A stretch of DNA of 64,000 nt from Pyrenopolyporus hunteri (Eukaryota; Ascomycota; Sordariomycetes; Xylariales; Hypoxylaceae), in contig CADCXC010000046.1 of the NCBI GenBank assembly GCA_902806595.1, positions 434,001 to 498,000 on the forward strand. Reading direction: 5' to 3'. This document shows, piece by piece, positions 11,557-23,796 of the stretch. Position 1 is the first letter of the stretch, and each line of letters opens with the position of its first letter. The translations under genes and the position numbers were made by a program. The notes beneath the pieces are model-generated. The model had not been told where the DNA came from. It saw nothing but the letters and a program-made list of their open reading frames with translations, and did no database searches.

Positions 11557-13109
11557 CGCGCCTAGTCAATAACCTACCTACCAACCTAGGTAGATTACTG
11601 TGAATCCAAAATGCCTAAAGCCCTCTGTAACGGAGTAGGCGGCGTATTCGGGTATGTATTGGCATGTCCTGCATTCGTGTCCTGTCTTGATAAATATAGG
11701 TAACGACGGTCGTCTTAGAAGTATCGAGGTAAGTGTGTATAAGACATATTGGTGTTGTGTCATTCGGACTGATGAGATGTTCCCCGTGTGTGCCGTTACG
11801 GCTCGATAGATTCTGCCTGAACATTAACAGCCCAGCATATAATACCAACGCATTTAACCTACCTTACTTACCTAAGTACCTACCTTAGGTACGTCGAATG
11901 GAGTCTTTATAGTCCTGGTGACTCGGCACCCACTGGCCACTGGCCATCAAGGTGGTGGCGACGGACTTTACGGACTCGCCAAACATACAATAGGTATATA
12001 AAGTGGCTTAGGTGTGAGTTTATTGTGGGTGGTATGTGTCGTGTAAGGGAACTCGTCAGATGGGGTGCTGTCATTTAGATGATTTTGGATAACTCATGAT
12101 TGATTGTCTCAGAGAAGCTCGGCGAAACCCAGGCGTTTGTTAGTCAGGATGAGTAACGTACATGAATCGTGCTAACCTAAAGGATGACAATTGCTCACAG
12201 CTGAGGCGAAATGTGATGTCGGGTGGCAGGAGGCAGAGTCCCTACGTAACTTCAGGCGCGGTTACTGGGGAAGGCTCGAGGTGGGCTGGGTGGGCTGGAG
12301 AGATTACGATTGGTGTAAATGGTGGCGGTGTGGAGATCCATACTTGCCGTGTTACCAGGGAAAAGCCTAAGGCGCCGTTTCTTCGGGCCCAAAGGGAACG
12401 AAGCGGCTCCTTCTAATTGGTTTGACCGGTACTTAGCTTGCCGATTTTGTCACACTTTATTTACCACCTCAGCAAGTACCACGTACGGTAGGTACGCGTT
12501 GGAAAGTACCCGCGATCACGCTAGTGTGGCTAAGTAAATCCTCAGCCACTTATGTATATTTGGGGAAGTTAGTGTACAAGCGGCTTCTGATTGGACTGAG
12601 TAAGTGGAAAGAGAGAAGGAAGGAAAGAACAGAGAGAAAAAAAAAAAAAAAAAGCGCTAGCGCCTACCCGCCCTTGGAGCCTGGTCTGTGCTGACCCGAT
12701 AATTCCATTCCCATTCATTCCGTCACCTGAAAAGACCTGCCTAACTTTCCCTTCTCCCCCCCGCTGTCATTCCGTATCAACAAGAACACACACACCATCA
12801 CACATCCAGCCGACCACGATAATCATAATAACGAACACCAACCAATCCTCTCGCCAAACTTCATCTATATTCTCCTGAAGACTTGACCGCAGTCACCCGA
12901 ACTTGCATCCTCTGGTATGTGCCCTATTCCTCCCCGGCTGAGAAAATAAAAGTCGCCGTTTCTTTGTTTGCATGGCTCGCCATTGCAACTCTATCCATTT
13001 CTCCCGCATTCCATACTGACCGCAAGTATAAGTAGTCGTTTTCTCTCCGGCAGAGACACCGCCTCCGATCAATAAACATCACAACAACCACATCCTACGA
13101 CTCTTCACA
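11557..13109. other. Intergenic region with long leader of the UBC4-like gene
   Basis: Contains TACC/GGTA repeats at about 11856-11894, an A run of about 17 at 12637-12653, and a CT/CA-rich segment from 12720 to 12910 that is probably the 5' untranslated leader of the next gene. No protein gene is recognised. Confidence 0.5.
12915..13053 (+). other. Possible intron in the 5' untranslated region of UBC4
   Basis: A consensus donor GTATGT at 12915 and an acceptor CAG ending at 13053, preceded by a CT-rich tract, bracket 139 nt directly upstream of the start codon at 13110. Fungal ubiquitin-conjugating enzyme genes are often intron-rich. This rests on splice signals only. Confidence 0.45.
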
Positions 13110-14193
13110 ATGGCGTTGAAGCGCATCAACAAGGAACTCACAGACCTAGGCCGGTATGTCGATTTTGTCCCATTTCCAGCCCCTTAATACAGTAAACATT
13201 TGCATGGTGATGGTACTTGACCCTGTGTCTTGACTGAGCCCAAGGTGGGGCCGCTTTTGAAGACAGGGCGGGGGGTCCGAGATACACGACAGCCTCACCT
13301 GCAGCAAGAAAAGGACAAACGGCTCACGCTTATCCCTATCGTTGCTATCCGCGATATTATACATGGAATCTGTTTGTTTGATGGATTAGCTAACACTCCA
13401 TTTTATAGTGACCCCCCTTCGTCATGCTCTGCTGGTCCCGTCGGCGAAGATCTGGTAGGCATCACATCATTCCTCCCCACTACCGAAGATTGATAAGCGT
13501 CGAGGTTATCTCGTTTTCGCGCGACTCGGTTACACATACTCGGATAACCCCTTGGGGGCATTTACTGCTAGCACGATTGCTGTCATGGGCTGTTGCTGAC
13601 ATTGTGTTTCTCTGTAGTTCCACTGGCAAGCAACCATTATGGGACCTGTAAGTTATCCCTTCGGCACACGACACCTCATATTCTCGTTGGACAATTCTCC
13701 TTGTTGCATGGACTCTTTACTACCCCTGCGCTATATTGGGGGGTGGTGGCCGGCCTATTGTGGCTGATATTGCCTCGTTGGTTTTCGCGGCTAGTTCACA
13801 GTGCTAATTAGACATCGTAGGGTGACTCGCCGTACTCTGGAGGTGTTTTCTTCCTTGCCATCCACTTCCCGACAGACTACCCGTTCAAGCCCCCCAAGGT
13901 TAACTTCACGACTCGGATCTACCATCCGAATATCAACTCTAACGGAAGTATCTGCCTGGACATCTTGAGAGACCAATGGAGCCCTGCATTGACGATCTCG
14001 AAGGGTAAGTGCTTAGTTCACCTACGGCGGATTCTGGTTCTAATCATATATAGTTCTCCTCTCTATCTGCTCCATGCTTACCGACCCTAATCCCGATGAC
14101 CCTCTTGTCCCTGAGATCGCGCACGTGTACAAGACGGACCGCGCAAGATACGAAGCTACGGCCCGCGAGTGGACTCGCAAGTATGCCATCTAG
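13110..14193 (+). CDS. UBC4: Ubiquitin-conjugating enzyme E2, UBC4/UBC5 type
   Basis: Five exons: 13110-13153, 13409-13454, 13618-13647, 13821-14004, 14054-14193; 147 aa, the exact family length. The protein takes ubiquitin from E1 on Cys85 and passes it with E3 ligases to misfolded and short-lived proteins. Visible features are the N-terminal helix MALKRINKELTDLGRDPPSSCSAGP, the HPN tripeptide (HPNINSNGSICLDILRDQWSP) nine residues before the catalytic Cys, and the C-terminal ending EWTRKYAI. Ala2-Leu-Lys-Arg-Ile is shared with UBC4/UBCH5 rather than other E2 classes. The first two introns are long (255 and 163 nt) compared with others here; the 30-nt third exon encodes FHWQATIMGP. All phases match. 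Confidence 0.96.
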
Positions 14194-17100
14194 GACGAGG
14201 AGTAAGATGTATTTTCTGGCGACGAACGACGCCTGGTATTAAGAGGCCGCGAACATAGCACTTATTGGTAGTGATACTGGGAGGGACAAGGATGCTTTTC
14301 CTTTCAACCTAGGCAATACGATCTGCATTCACCAGTGTCCCTTTTCCATTCGTCGTTATGGTTTAGTGTGTGTCTCCGATGAAATTCTGAGCACACGGTT
14401 TCCGGGATGGGCCGAGAATGACTCGCTGAGGAGGATGAAGTTTTACGAAAGACCGGCATGATTTTACGGGGTAATCTGGAGGAACTCTGGCTTTGCATTT
14501 CAGTCCTCCTTACCGTCCAATCCAGACTTGTTATAATGCATGCACGTTTCCCTTCTTCGCATTGCCTTACCTGACTATACTCAACGGCCCTCACCGTGAG
14601 GTCTATAAATGAACTCTGTGCCTTCTGTGCCTCATTCATTCGACAGGTAGTTCGTAGGATTTGGACGAGTGGCCCCTATCAACTGCCTATATAGTGGCTG
14701 CTAGCTATCCACGTGATCGTAAGCGGCGGCTAACATTAGGTCCCGAAAAGAGATGATAAACTGTAGGAGCCTGTAACGTAACCTAATGCTAGCCCAGGTT
14801 TTCCAACAAGTGAAGGTCGACGTATGGTCACACGTTGTGGCCGACCGACGAACTCATCTTGTGTGCCTACCTACATACTATATGCATATATGCACATATA
14901 AAAGGTATATCGTGTTTGGGAACAAAGGTGTCTTACCTTGTTAATCTTAGGCGCTTATGGTAGGAGATGTAAACCAAACATGTCGTACATACTTTGCCTA
15001 CCCCATGTTTAGCTACTCGAAACGAATTCGGTCGGTGGTTTTATATTCATCTTATGTTTTCACTCACTGATCGTATGGTGATGGTGCGTTCTTGTAAATA
15101 GGCTTTTGGTTTACGTTATATACTTGGGTGAGGCGGTTATGCTGATGCAACTACCCAATCCTACGGTAAGCAAGGAAAGGACAAATATAGATATTACGAA
15201 GATGGGACGTTGCCAGATCTGGATGTCCCTGACTTGAAGGATCTGGAGGGATTTACTTCTTTCCAACATCAGATTCATGTGGCGTAAAAGCTTGGGGGGA
15301 AAACGTGCGTACATGTATGTAAATATAAGGAGAAGAAACGATATAAAATACACTAGTGTCCTAATAATAAGGAGGTATATACGGTATGTAATTATATGTT
15401 GAATCTCATGTTTGCCGAGATCTACCCTGGGGTTTAGTAGCATTGCATGACGGCATTATACCAAAACACGTTGCTCTACGGTAGAGAAGTCAACCTGCGC
15501 ACATGTGGTTAAGTACTGTATCGTGCATACTAAATCTTGAAATCAAACCGAGTCACCAAATTGGTTAACGTAACTTTTGAAACCTTTAGCTCGTATCCCA
15601 TTCTCGACATATTCATCTATCAATTACTGTAAGCACCTACGTTGGGTAGTTACCTAAGGTAAGCAAGCTAGTTGTCACTAAACAAATCAAGGAGGTGCCG
15701 CGATGATTTCAACAGAACGGCTCTATTTTCCAAAGCTGCGCCATGAGCGAGCGGCCTTTTTCAAATAGCTCGATATAGGTTCTACTTCATCAATTAGCTG
15801 ACGAAGCTTAGTTTAGAATTTTAATATAAGCAAGGTTATATATATAGGAGCTGATGTTAACTTGTACGTAACCCAGCATATTGCCCATAGTAGCACTTGA
15901 TTATAGTACCCCTTTAATATCATATTTCTTATACGAAGTTGTACGGACTGGTAAAAATTCTTCTGCAGCAAAGTCTACTGAGATATCAAGATAACGCCGT
16001 TTAATGTGCTGTGTCATCCTAGAAAAAGGGTTGATAAAAAGCAAAGAAAAGAAAAGAAAAACTCGATACGGGTTAGTCTCGGTACCAGGCATAATGTAGA
16101 CGGGCGCTTACTCCTTTCTGTTGCTGAGTCCTTGGCAGCTTGAGTCTCGAATGTTGTCTAGGACACCCCTGACGAAACATTCTGAGGCACAGGCGCCGGG
16201 GATTATTGCTGAGATAGACCAATAAGACTTGGGGCCTCGGCCTCGACTTCTCCACATGTCAAACCAAGTCCAAGCCTAATCCCCCCTCACATTCTTCCCT
16301 TCTCATCTTCTGCCAACCAAACCATCCTACGTGCTATGGTAACAATACCCGCCCCAGACCACGATATTTCGAGCCATGATTGAGAATTACGCAGGTCATT
16401 TCACCTACGTCTTGTATCGAGGCGTGTCGCCACGATGGAAGTGGTGCCATTACCCACCTCCTTATCCTGGCTGAGGACCCCAATATCAGACAGGACTGGT
16501 TCGGGATAGCTGAACGGGATATGTACCTGTTGATGTCGGCAGCAAGTGTTGCATTTTTCCCTTGCATAGTATAGCTCAATTCCGACTACGTTTTATTTCT
16601 TTCAGCGGACTCTATGTAGGATGCATAGATGACTCGTCGCCAGTCTTTTCGTGTTATTGTTATTTAGAATAATAATAATATTCTTCGGGGCATATACCCA
16701 ATCCGCTAAGGCGATTCGCCCGAGCGAAAACTGCGTGTTCTGAGCCTTCTTCCTCGAAACCATTTCCGGTAAGGCTGTAACCGCTTGTCGGCCAGATCGA
16801 GGACCATCCTCCAAAGAGCCCCTGACTAGTGTTCCTGGTACCTTGGTCCTAGGTGTCTCGAACGAGCAAACCCCTCGCCTCAACATACCGCCATCGTAAG
16901 TCTCCAATACATTAACTTCACGCTCGTCTCCCATTGTACACATGTATTTCCTTCAGTAAGCCCCCCCCAGCATCAGATCATTCTCGTTCCCCTTCCCCTG
17001 ACCAATTGTAAGGCCTGTCGTATCCCTAAGCTTTCCAGAGAAATTCATGAGGGTGGATCCGCGGCAGAGTTGACGTTAGGTGAAGGCCGTTGCGGCGTTG

Positions 17101-17625
17101 TACCCAGGTATGATCTACGAGAATGGCCTGATGTGCCCTATTCTTGGCACAATTCCATAATATCCACTGCCTTCCCGCCTCTTGCATGAGATCTTCGGAA
17201 CCCTCCTCTCCTTTCCCTTCGTTTACTCACATACGCTTTCCCCTCCCTCTTCGTTTACGTAGGTGCGCTATTCGATTCTCAACGTTGGCTGACAAGTAGC
17301 TGCGATAGCAGGCTCCAGGCTAACTAACCACATTCTTTTTGGCCGTCCTTTTTGACATTTACCTCTCCGATTCTTCCCTTCGATGGCTTTGCGCCCATTC
17401 AGCAGGCTCTGAATTAGCATTATTCGTTCTTTCTATACACACCCGGACGTAGTTTCGAGATATAATCAAGTATAATACAGTGAAGAGGAGGTACTGGTGG
17501 TGTTGGGTTGGCTGCCATAGTCGAAAGAGCGACCAGGTTAGGAAGGGCACTGGAGGTCTTCGTCCCGAAATCGAATTTACACCGGCGACCGCGAAGTAAT
17601 CCATACGAATTATCCTTCAGTCAAG
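14194..17625. other. 3.4 kb intergenic region, no gene recognised
   Basis: Many small reading frames, none with domain features or consistent splicing. The part from 17200 to 17600 is CT-rich in places and probably the promoter and leader of noxA. The frame on the minus strand at 16602-16943 contains an asparagine/isoleucine run from an AT repeat (AATAATAAT near 16668-16680) and is not convincing. Confidence 0.5.
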
Positions 17626-19457
17626 ATGTCGTACTATGGAGTGGAGAAGCCGTCGGAGAGGTCAAGATGGACGCCGTTGACGAGAATGTTGCTGTCGGGA
17701 GAGATGACACAAGAACGGCAGAAGGAATTGACAATGCGAGAAAAGATCGATAAGTGGATGATCAACGAGGGTTACCGAAGAGTGTTCGTGCCGGCTGTGA
17801 GTCCCCTTTGCAAGACAGATATTCTAACCGTGATGCCAGTTTCGTCTTCGTCTTCATGGTTCTCCATGCCCTCGTCTTTGCTTTCGGCTTCGTCAACTAC
17901 GCCGTTAAAGACAATTTGCAATCGTCGCGAGATACTTTCGGGCCGACCTTCATGATTGCCAGATCCGCAGCCTTGGTGCTCCATGTCGATGTCGCCCTGA
18001 TTCTGCTGCCGGTTTGCAGGACATTCATCTCGATGGCACGACAGACGCCTCTCAACGGCATCATTCAATTCGATAAGAACATCACGTTCCACATCACCAC
18101 TGCCTGGTCCATCTTTTTCTTCTCCTGGGTCCATACTATTGCCCACTGGAACAACCTGGCGCAGGTCGCGGCCAAATTCAACTTGGGATTCTACGGATTC
18201 TTGGTAGCCAACTTGGCGTCGGGTCCGGGTTGGACAGGGTACATTATGCTGATTGCTCTCACGGGAATGGTCATGACCTCGTATGAGAAGCCAAGGCGAG
18301 CGAACTACGAACGATTCTGGTATACTCACCACCTGTTCATCGTCTTCTTCTTTTTCTGGTCTTTCCACGGCGCCTTCTGCATGATCCAGCCCGATTTCGC
18401 ACCCTTCTGTATATCGATCGGTACTTCCGCCATCGGCGTTTTCTGGCAGTACTGGATGGTCGGAGGGTTCACGTACCTGGCCGAGCGTGTAGCCCGCGAG
18501 TTACGTGGTCGCCATAAGACTTATATCTCTAAGGTCATTCAGCATCCGAGTAACGTGTGCGAAATTCAGATCAAGAAAGAGAACACCAAGACCAAGGCCG
18601 GACAGTATATTTTCTTCTGCTGCCCGGAAGTTTCGTTGTGGCAATATCACCCATTTACCTTGACGAGCGCGCCCGAGGAGGACTACATTTCGATCCATAT
18701 GCGTGTCGTTGGTGACTTTACGAGAGCTGTGTCTACGGCGCTAGGGTGTGACTTCGGAAAGAAGGAGAAGGATGCCTCGACGGTGGTAGGAGTTGACAGT
18801 CAGAACAACGAGGTGGATCCTGCACTGAAGAGAGTCCTCCCCCGTGTCTATATCGACGGTCCTTTCGGCTCTGCCTCCGAGGATGTGTTCAAGTATGAGG
18901 TCTCGGTGCTCTGCGGTGCTGGTATTGGTGTCACTCCATTCGCGTCCATTCTCAAGTCGATCTGGTATCGAATGAACTACCCGCAGAAGAAGACGCGGCT
19001 CGCCAAGGTGTACTTCTTCTGGATCTGCAGAGATTTCGGTTCCTTCGAATGGTTCCGTTCGCTACTGATGGCCATCGAAGCCCAGGATGTCGATAACCGA
19101 ATCGAGATCCACACATACCTCACAGCCAAGATCAAGGCCGATGATGCGACGAACATCATGATCAACGATGCCAACGCCGATAAGGATACGATTACCGGCC
19201 TGCGCAGTCCGACCAACTTCGGCCGACCGAATTGGGATATGATCTTCAGAGGTATCAGGAAACTACACGCGCCTGCTGAGGCTGGTGTGTTCTTCTGCGG
19301 ACCTAAGGGTCTAGGAAGTGCTCTCCACGTCTTCTGCAATAAGTACAGCGAACCTGGGTAAGTTAATATTTACAAGATATCGTCAGAAGATATTCTGTAG
19401 ACAGTCGGCTAACTGAATGGCAGCTTCTCATTCGTTTGGGGTAAAGAAAACTTCTAA
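17626..19457 (+). CDS. noxA: Superoxide-generating NADPH oxidase NoxA/Nox1
   Basis: Three exons: 17626-17783, 17840-19357, 19424-19457; 569 aa. It moves electrons from cytosolic NADPH through FAD and two haems to oxygen; fungal NoxA controls sexual development and hyphal fusion with NoxR/Rac. The cytosolic start reads MSYYGVEKPSERSRWTPLTR. Six membrane helices follow, with haem His residues in LHVDVALILLPVCR, FFSWVHTIAHW and YTHHLFIVFFFFWSFHG. HPFTLTSAPEED is the FAD site, GAGIGVTPFASILKS and FFCGPKGL the NADPH site, and the protein ends FSFVWGKENF as Nox proteins do. It lacks an N-terminal EF-hand, so it is not NoxC. The first donor is the unusual GTTCGT at 17784; a better-looking GTGAGT at 17797 would break the phase. 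Confidence 0.92.
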
Positions 19458-21747
19458 GCATATGTGCTTCGCTTACGAAACCTCGCCTATACGGCATGCC
19501 AGCACATCCAAAAACGTTGCTCCCTCACCAGCGCCGGACGTCGATGACCCGTATTTGTGTATTGATCGGCTTTTGCTTAAAGATAATCTCTGGGTTTCCT
19601 TCGTCATCTAGGCGGGGTGCGTTATTTGCTGGGGCTCTTCATGTAGACCTAGAATGGGCAAAATTTCTAATAAACTCGACAAGCAAATCACACTCTACGA
19701 CCTGGCCGGACCAACCACGATGAGATAAATTAATATATACCTACCTACCCCATCTCGAGCTAGGTGCATGCTTCGAGATTCTAGCCGTCAGCAACGAGTC
19801 TACGATATACGGAGATGAAGTCGGAAAGTTGAACCTATAGTAGATACCATATATACCTTGTACCTAGTTTACGCAAACTTGCAATATCTTTTCTAAGTTA
19901 GATCTGAACCCTCCGTCCCGTATCAACCGTATCATCGAACATGTTGCTCTTTAGATTTGTTATATTATACGTGACTCCCTGCTTGCCCCGGCTCGCCTCG
20001 ATACGAAGGGCCGGTGAATAGTTTTCGAGATATACTGGCAGTACCACTCAAACTATCTCTATTCTAGAAGGGCGTTCCAACAACGTTCTTTGAAACATCA
20101 ACTCACCCCGTGCCGCGTGGACAAAGGAAGCGTGGTGATTGGCCAATAAACCCAGGCGCCCTGAAGGAAATGACCAGGGCGAGACAATCATGCCTCGCTT
20201 CAACTTTCCATTACAGCTCAACTCGGTGAGCTGGGACTTGATGCTGAGCCAACAACTTTCTAGTTCCATGAGGCTCTAACCTATCACCGGATTAAGTATA
20301 TGTGCTTTACCGCTTGTACTACACGCAACTCTGGAGGTGCGAACCCCCACGTCTCTGGGCAAATAACCCCGGATTCAGGACCCAGCTCCTGAGACTCAGC
20401 GGGTCCGACACAGGTACCTACTGTAGGTGCGCTCAAGCAAGCGAAGCCGAAGACGCGGCTATGAAACGTGCGTGGTCTGGATGTTGTTTCGCTGACTTCT
20501 TATACAGGTATGTAGGTATAATATACGTAAACTACTATCGGTTCTCTTATCAATTTTCGGGACATAATCCGTAGACATGATCTAAGGCATAGCACGGGAT
20601 GAGATGATATTTAATGGGAATGGTATGAACAGTGGCGCGTCACGCGAACACCAGGTAGGCTGGATGTAAGGTACTTATAGGCAGCACATAAACTACTCAT
20701 TATGTGTGCGCCTCATTTTACGTATATCTAGCCTGTTTCTAGAGAATCATGCAAGTCGATTCTTTATGACCAAGTCACAATTAAGAAACCATCTACGATA
20801 CTACATCCACCCTTTATTGGGAAGGGAAAACGACGGTAGGAACTATGATTCTACGCTCGGACTCCGCCCACGACAAATCCCCGTGTAAGGTTACACTGGG
20901 GTCGGCAGAGGTAAATCAAGCAGTACCAATCCATTCCAAAGCCAAATCATACTCATTTTGTGACGAATGGGCTGAGGCGCTACATCTAAGGGTTTTCGTC
21001 CTAAGAAGCATATTGCTACTCACGAAGAACAGCTCGCAGTTTCCGTTATATCGCAACTCAGTAAAGGAGTTGAAAGATGTAAGTGTTTATGGATTTAGTT
21101 GAAGCCTCTTACCGAAGCAACATTATTATCACTGACAGTTTCATATCCCCACTCGTGTCGTGTATTTCGAATACGGTTCGTGATTAACGACAACACAAAA
21201 AAAAAAAAAAAAAATAGAAGAGAAGTCGTTTTCTTCAGTTTACCCGTTTTCCAGTTGGTGGTTATTCAGAATCCAATTCGGCCCAGCCGGAGGACTGCCG
21301 CACCTCGGGATGTCATAATTGGCATGCGTTCGTGCTTGGATCAACACACACTCACTTAGGGACTTAGGGCTCGGCAAACCCGGGGACCTGGAGTAAAATT
21401 AAACATCACCCCCGTCTTCCTATAGCTAGCAGGCGGCTCTCTTATGAATATGTATAAGAGATAGCTCCATTACCTAGATAGATAGTCTACTCCTCCAGCA
21501 TGGAGCAATGTATTGTTACGAAACAATTGGTAATGTACGGAAATAATGAGTTTATCTCACCACTACATGATTGTTCTGGAACAGATCCTTTTATATCAGG
21601 ATTCCCTTGACTTCTATAAAGATCGGCTTCTCTGGCCTCTGAAGAACTGCTTTCTTGGCAACCAACCAAGATCTACTTCTTCCAGACATACCAGCACCAT
21701 TTAGACATCCTAGAAACCAACCTCTCAATCTTTCAATAATTACAGCC
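19458..21747. other. 2.3 kb intergenic region, no gene recognised
   Basis: Holds TACCTACCTACC near 19738-19750 and an 18-nt A run at about 21197-21214. Small frames have no family resemblance. A GGTTCG-containing hairpin near 20327-20350 was considered as tRNA and rejected. Confidence 0.5.
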
Positions 21748-22548
21748 ATGCCTCTCGGAGTTCCTGAAGCGTCCAGGGTCAAAGACCTCATGAACCTTAA
21801 GGGCAAGGTCATCGTCGTCACCGGGGCTTCTGGGCCGCGGGGAATAGGCCTCGAGGCTGCCCGCGGGTGTGCCGAGATGGGTGCTGACATCGCCATCACG
21901 TACGCGAAGCGTAGGGAGGGTGCCGATGCGAACGTGCAGGAGCTAATCCAGACTTACTGCGTCAAGGCCAAGGCATACAAGTGCAACGTGGCCGACTTCG
22001 AGGACTGTGAGAAGCTTGTTGACGATGTTGTGAAGGACTTCGGCCGCATGGACGGTTTCATTGCCAACGCCGGCGCTACCGCCGACGGCAGCCTCCTCGA
22101 CTCGAGCAAGGAAAGCTGGGACAGGGTTATCCAGATCGACTTGTCCGGCACCGCGTACTGCGCTAGAGCGGCCGGCTTATACTTCCGGAAGCAGGGCCAC
22201 GGCTCCATCGTCATCACTTCTTCCATGTCCGGCCACATCGCCAACTACCCCCGCGACCAGACGCCTTACAACGTCGCCAAGGCCGGCTGTATTCACTTGG
22301 CTCGTACGCTCGCTCACGAGTTCCGTGACTTCGCCCGGGTTAACTCCGTCTCCCCTGGCTACATCGACACCGGTTTCGCCGACGCCGTCGACGAGGAGCT
22401 GCGAAAGCAGCGGTATGCTATGATTCCCATGGGTCGGCAGGGCGAGCCTGAGGAGCTTAAGGGAGCTTATGTGTACTTGATCAGCGATGCTAGCTCGTAC
22501 ACGACCGGCGCGGACATCGTTGTCGACGGTGGGGTCATTTGTCGATAG
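21748..22548 (+). CDS. NADP-dependent mannitol dehydrogenase / L-xylulose reductase (SDR family, LXR1-like)
   Basis: Single exon, 266 aa, the same length as the Trichoderma LXR1/mannitol dehydrogenase that it closely resembles. It interconverts fructose and mannitol, and in vitro L-xylulose and xylitol, with NADP(H) in the cytosol. The cofactor motif TGASGPRGIG is at 25-34, N107-A-G lies in FIANAGA, and the catalytic set is Ser161, Tyr174 and Lys178 in PYNVAKAG. The block MSGHIANYPRDQTPYNVAKAGCIHLARTLAHEFRDFARVNSVSPGYIDTG is nearly diagnostic for this clade. The ATG at 21748 matches the family start; the frame stays open upstream for 93 nt but reads as leader. Very GC-rich third positions suggest high expression. 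It could equally be named sorbose reductase-like (SOU1 clade). Confidence 0.92.
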   Translation: MPLGVPEASRVKDLMNLKGKVIVVTGASGPRGIGLEAARGCAEMGADIAITYAKRREGADANVQELIQTYCVKAKAYKCNVADFEDCEKLVDDVVKDFGRMDGFIANAGATADGSLLDSSKESWDRVIQIDLSGTAYCARAAGLYFRKQGHGSIVITSSMSGHIANYPRDQTPYNVAKAGCIHLARTLAHEFRDFARVNSVSPGYIDTGFADAVDEELRKQRYAMIPMGRQGEPEELKGAYVYLISDASSYTTGADIVVDGGVICR

Positions 22549-23796
22549 ACGCGGACGAACTGTCCTTTCTTGGTGCAGATATGGGCTGGGCATATACGTA
22601 TGATATGCTACCTACAGCGTAGACGAGCCTTCTAGGATTAGATACTTAGGTAGGTAGTTCAGAAGAACTATGTGATTTGAATAAAAGAAATGATACCCCA
22701 TTGTTTTATCTACGTGAATACGTATGCATATATGTGTCTCAGGATTTACCGCTACACATACCGAAAGGTCTGTCTTATTAATAACTAGTACTTGATTGTC
22801 GATTATTTGATAATACGATATGCATGTCTTAGGCCTACTTTTATATGTATTTCAGCGACGTGATTGGTGGTAAGGGCCTCAAGTCCCGCATTCTATGATC
22901 CATGCAAGAGTTTCGGCTACCGTCACTATGATGATCCATGCCCCCGATAAGTGGTAGATCTGACCGAGCTGCTTCAAAGTAGGGCATCGATCAGGTCTAC
23001 TACGTACGAGATCTGTGAGGTACATATGTAGGCTTTACCTCCCCACCCTCCCGCAGTTATTCATCTTATCTGCCCACGTTCTCGGCGCCCCTTGTCTTCA
23101 GTGAGAATGCGGGCTTTTTCGCTGGCTAGACCCCGCCTAGCTTTTTGGCACCTTGTGGCTGCTTATGGCTTAATAAGCTCCCGCCTGTGGTTATCAGCCC
23201 GGAATTTCCCAGAAGAGGAGGCGAGTTGGGGGTCAACGGGTGCATGCTGTGTAGCTATGATGCCGAGGAATAGGACGAAAGGGCTGATAGCTTCGGTGAA
23301 TAGGGGGCCTTGTATTTCTTATTATTTTCAAGATGTTCATTTCGTCTTACTTATCTCCCTTCTCGCTGCCCTATTATATCATGTTACCTCCATAGCTTTC
23401 TAGCAGTGTGAACTCGGCCTCGGATACCTAGGTAAGCAACACTGATAGTGCTACCTAGCGGGACCACGAGGAATCCTCTTATCTTTGGACTTAGTTGAAT
23501 TCCAGTCGCAGTGGATACAGAATAAGAAAAAAGTAAAAAACGGATTGACGTAAAATACAACTAGCGACTACAACCCCTAGTCTAAAAGGCGGCGATTCTG
23601 GTGGAGCTGGACGGGGTTTTGTTGTTAATCATTGCTACGGTCCTATCTAGAAGACTCATCTCAGGAATTTCTTAGGAATTAATTATCTCGACTCTCCCCC
23701 GGACCGAATCGATTTTTTTTTTTCTCTTCACCATCTAGTTTGTGGCCTTACCGAAGTTGTCTTTGTAACGTTTCGGCGGTAAGCTCGACGTCGAAT
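22549..23796. other. Intergenic region, no gene recognised
   Basis: About 1.2 kb between the dehydrogenase and the transporter. The 23092-23403 frame starts at TTG and lacks recognisable features. A T run at 23714-23723 precedes the transporter. Confidence 0.5.

Noticed and set aside
16602..16943. 113-codon minus-strand frame between UBC4 and noxA
   Set aside because: Contains a translated AAT repeat, no recognisable domain and no splice partners.
20320..20420. GGTTCGCACCT on the minus strand resembling a tRNA B box
   Set aside because: No A box or acceptor stem at the right distance; it only forms a local hairpin.
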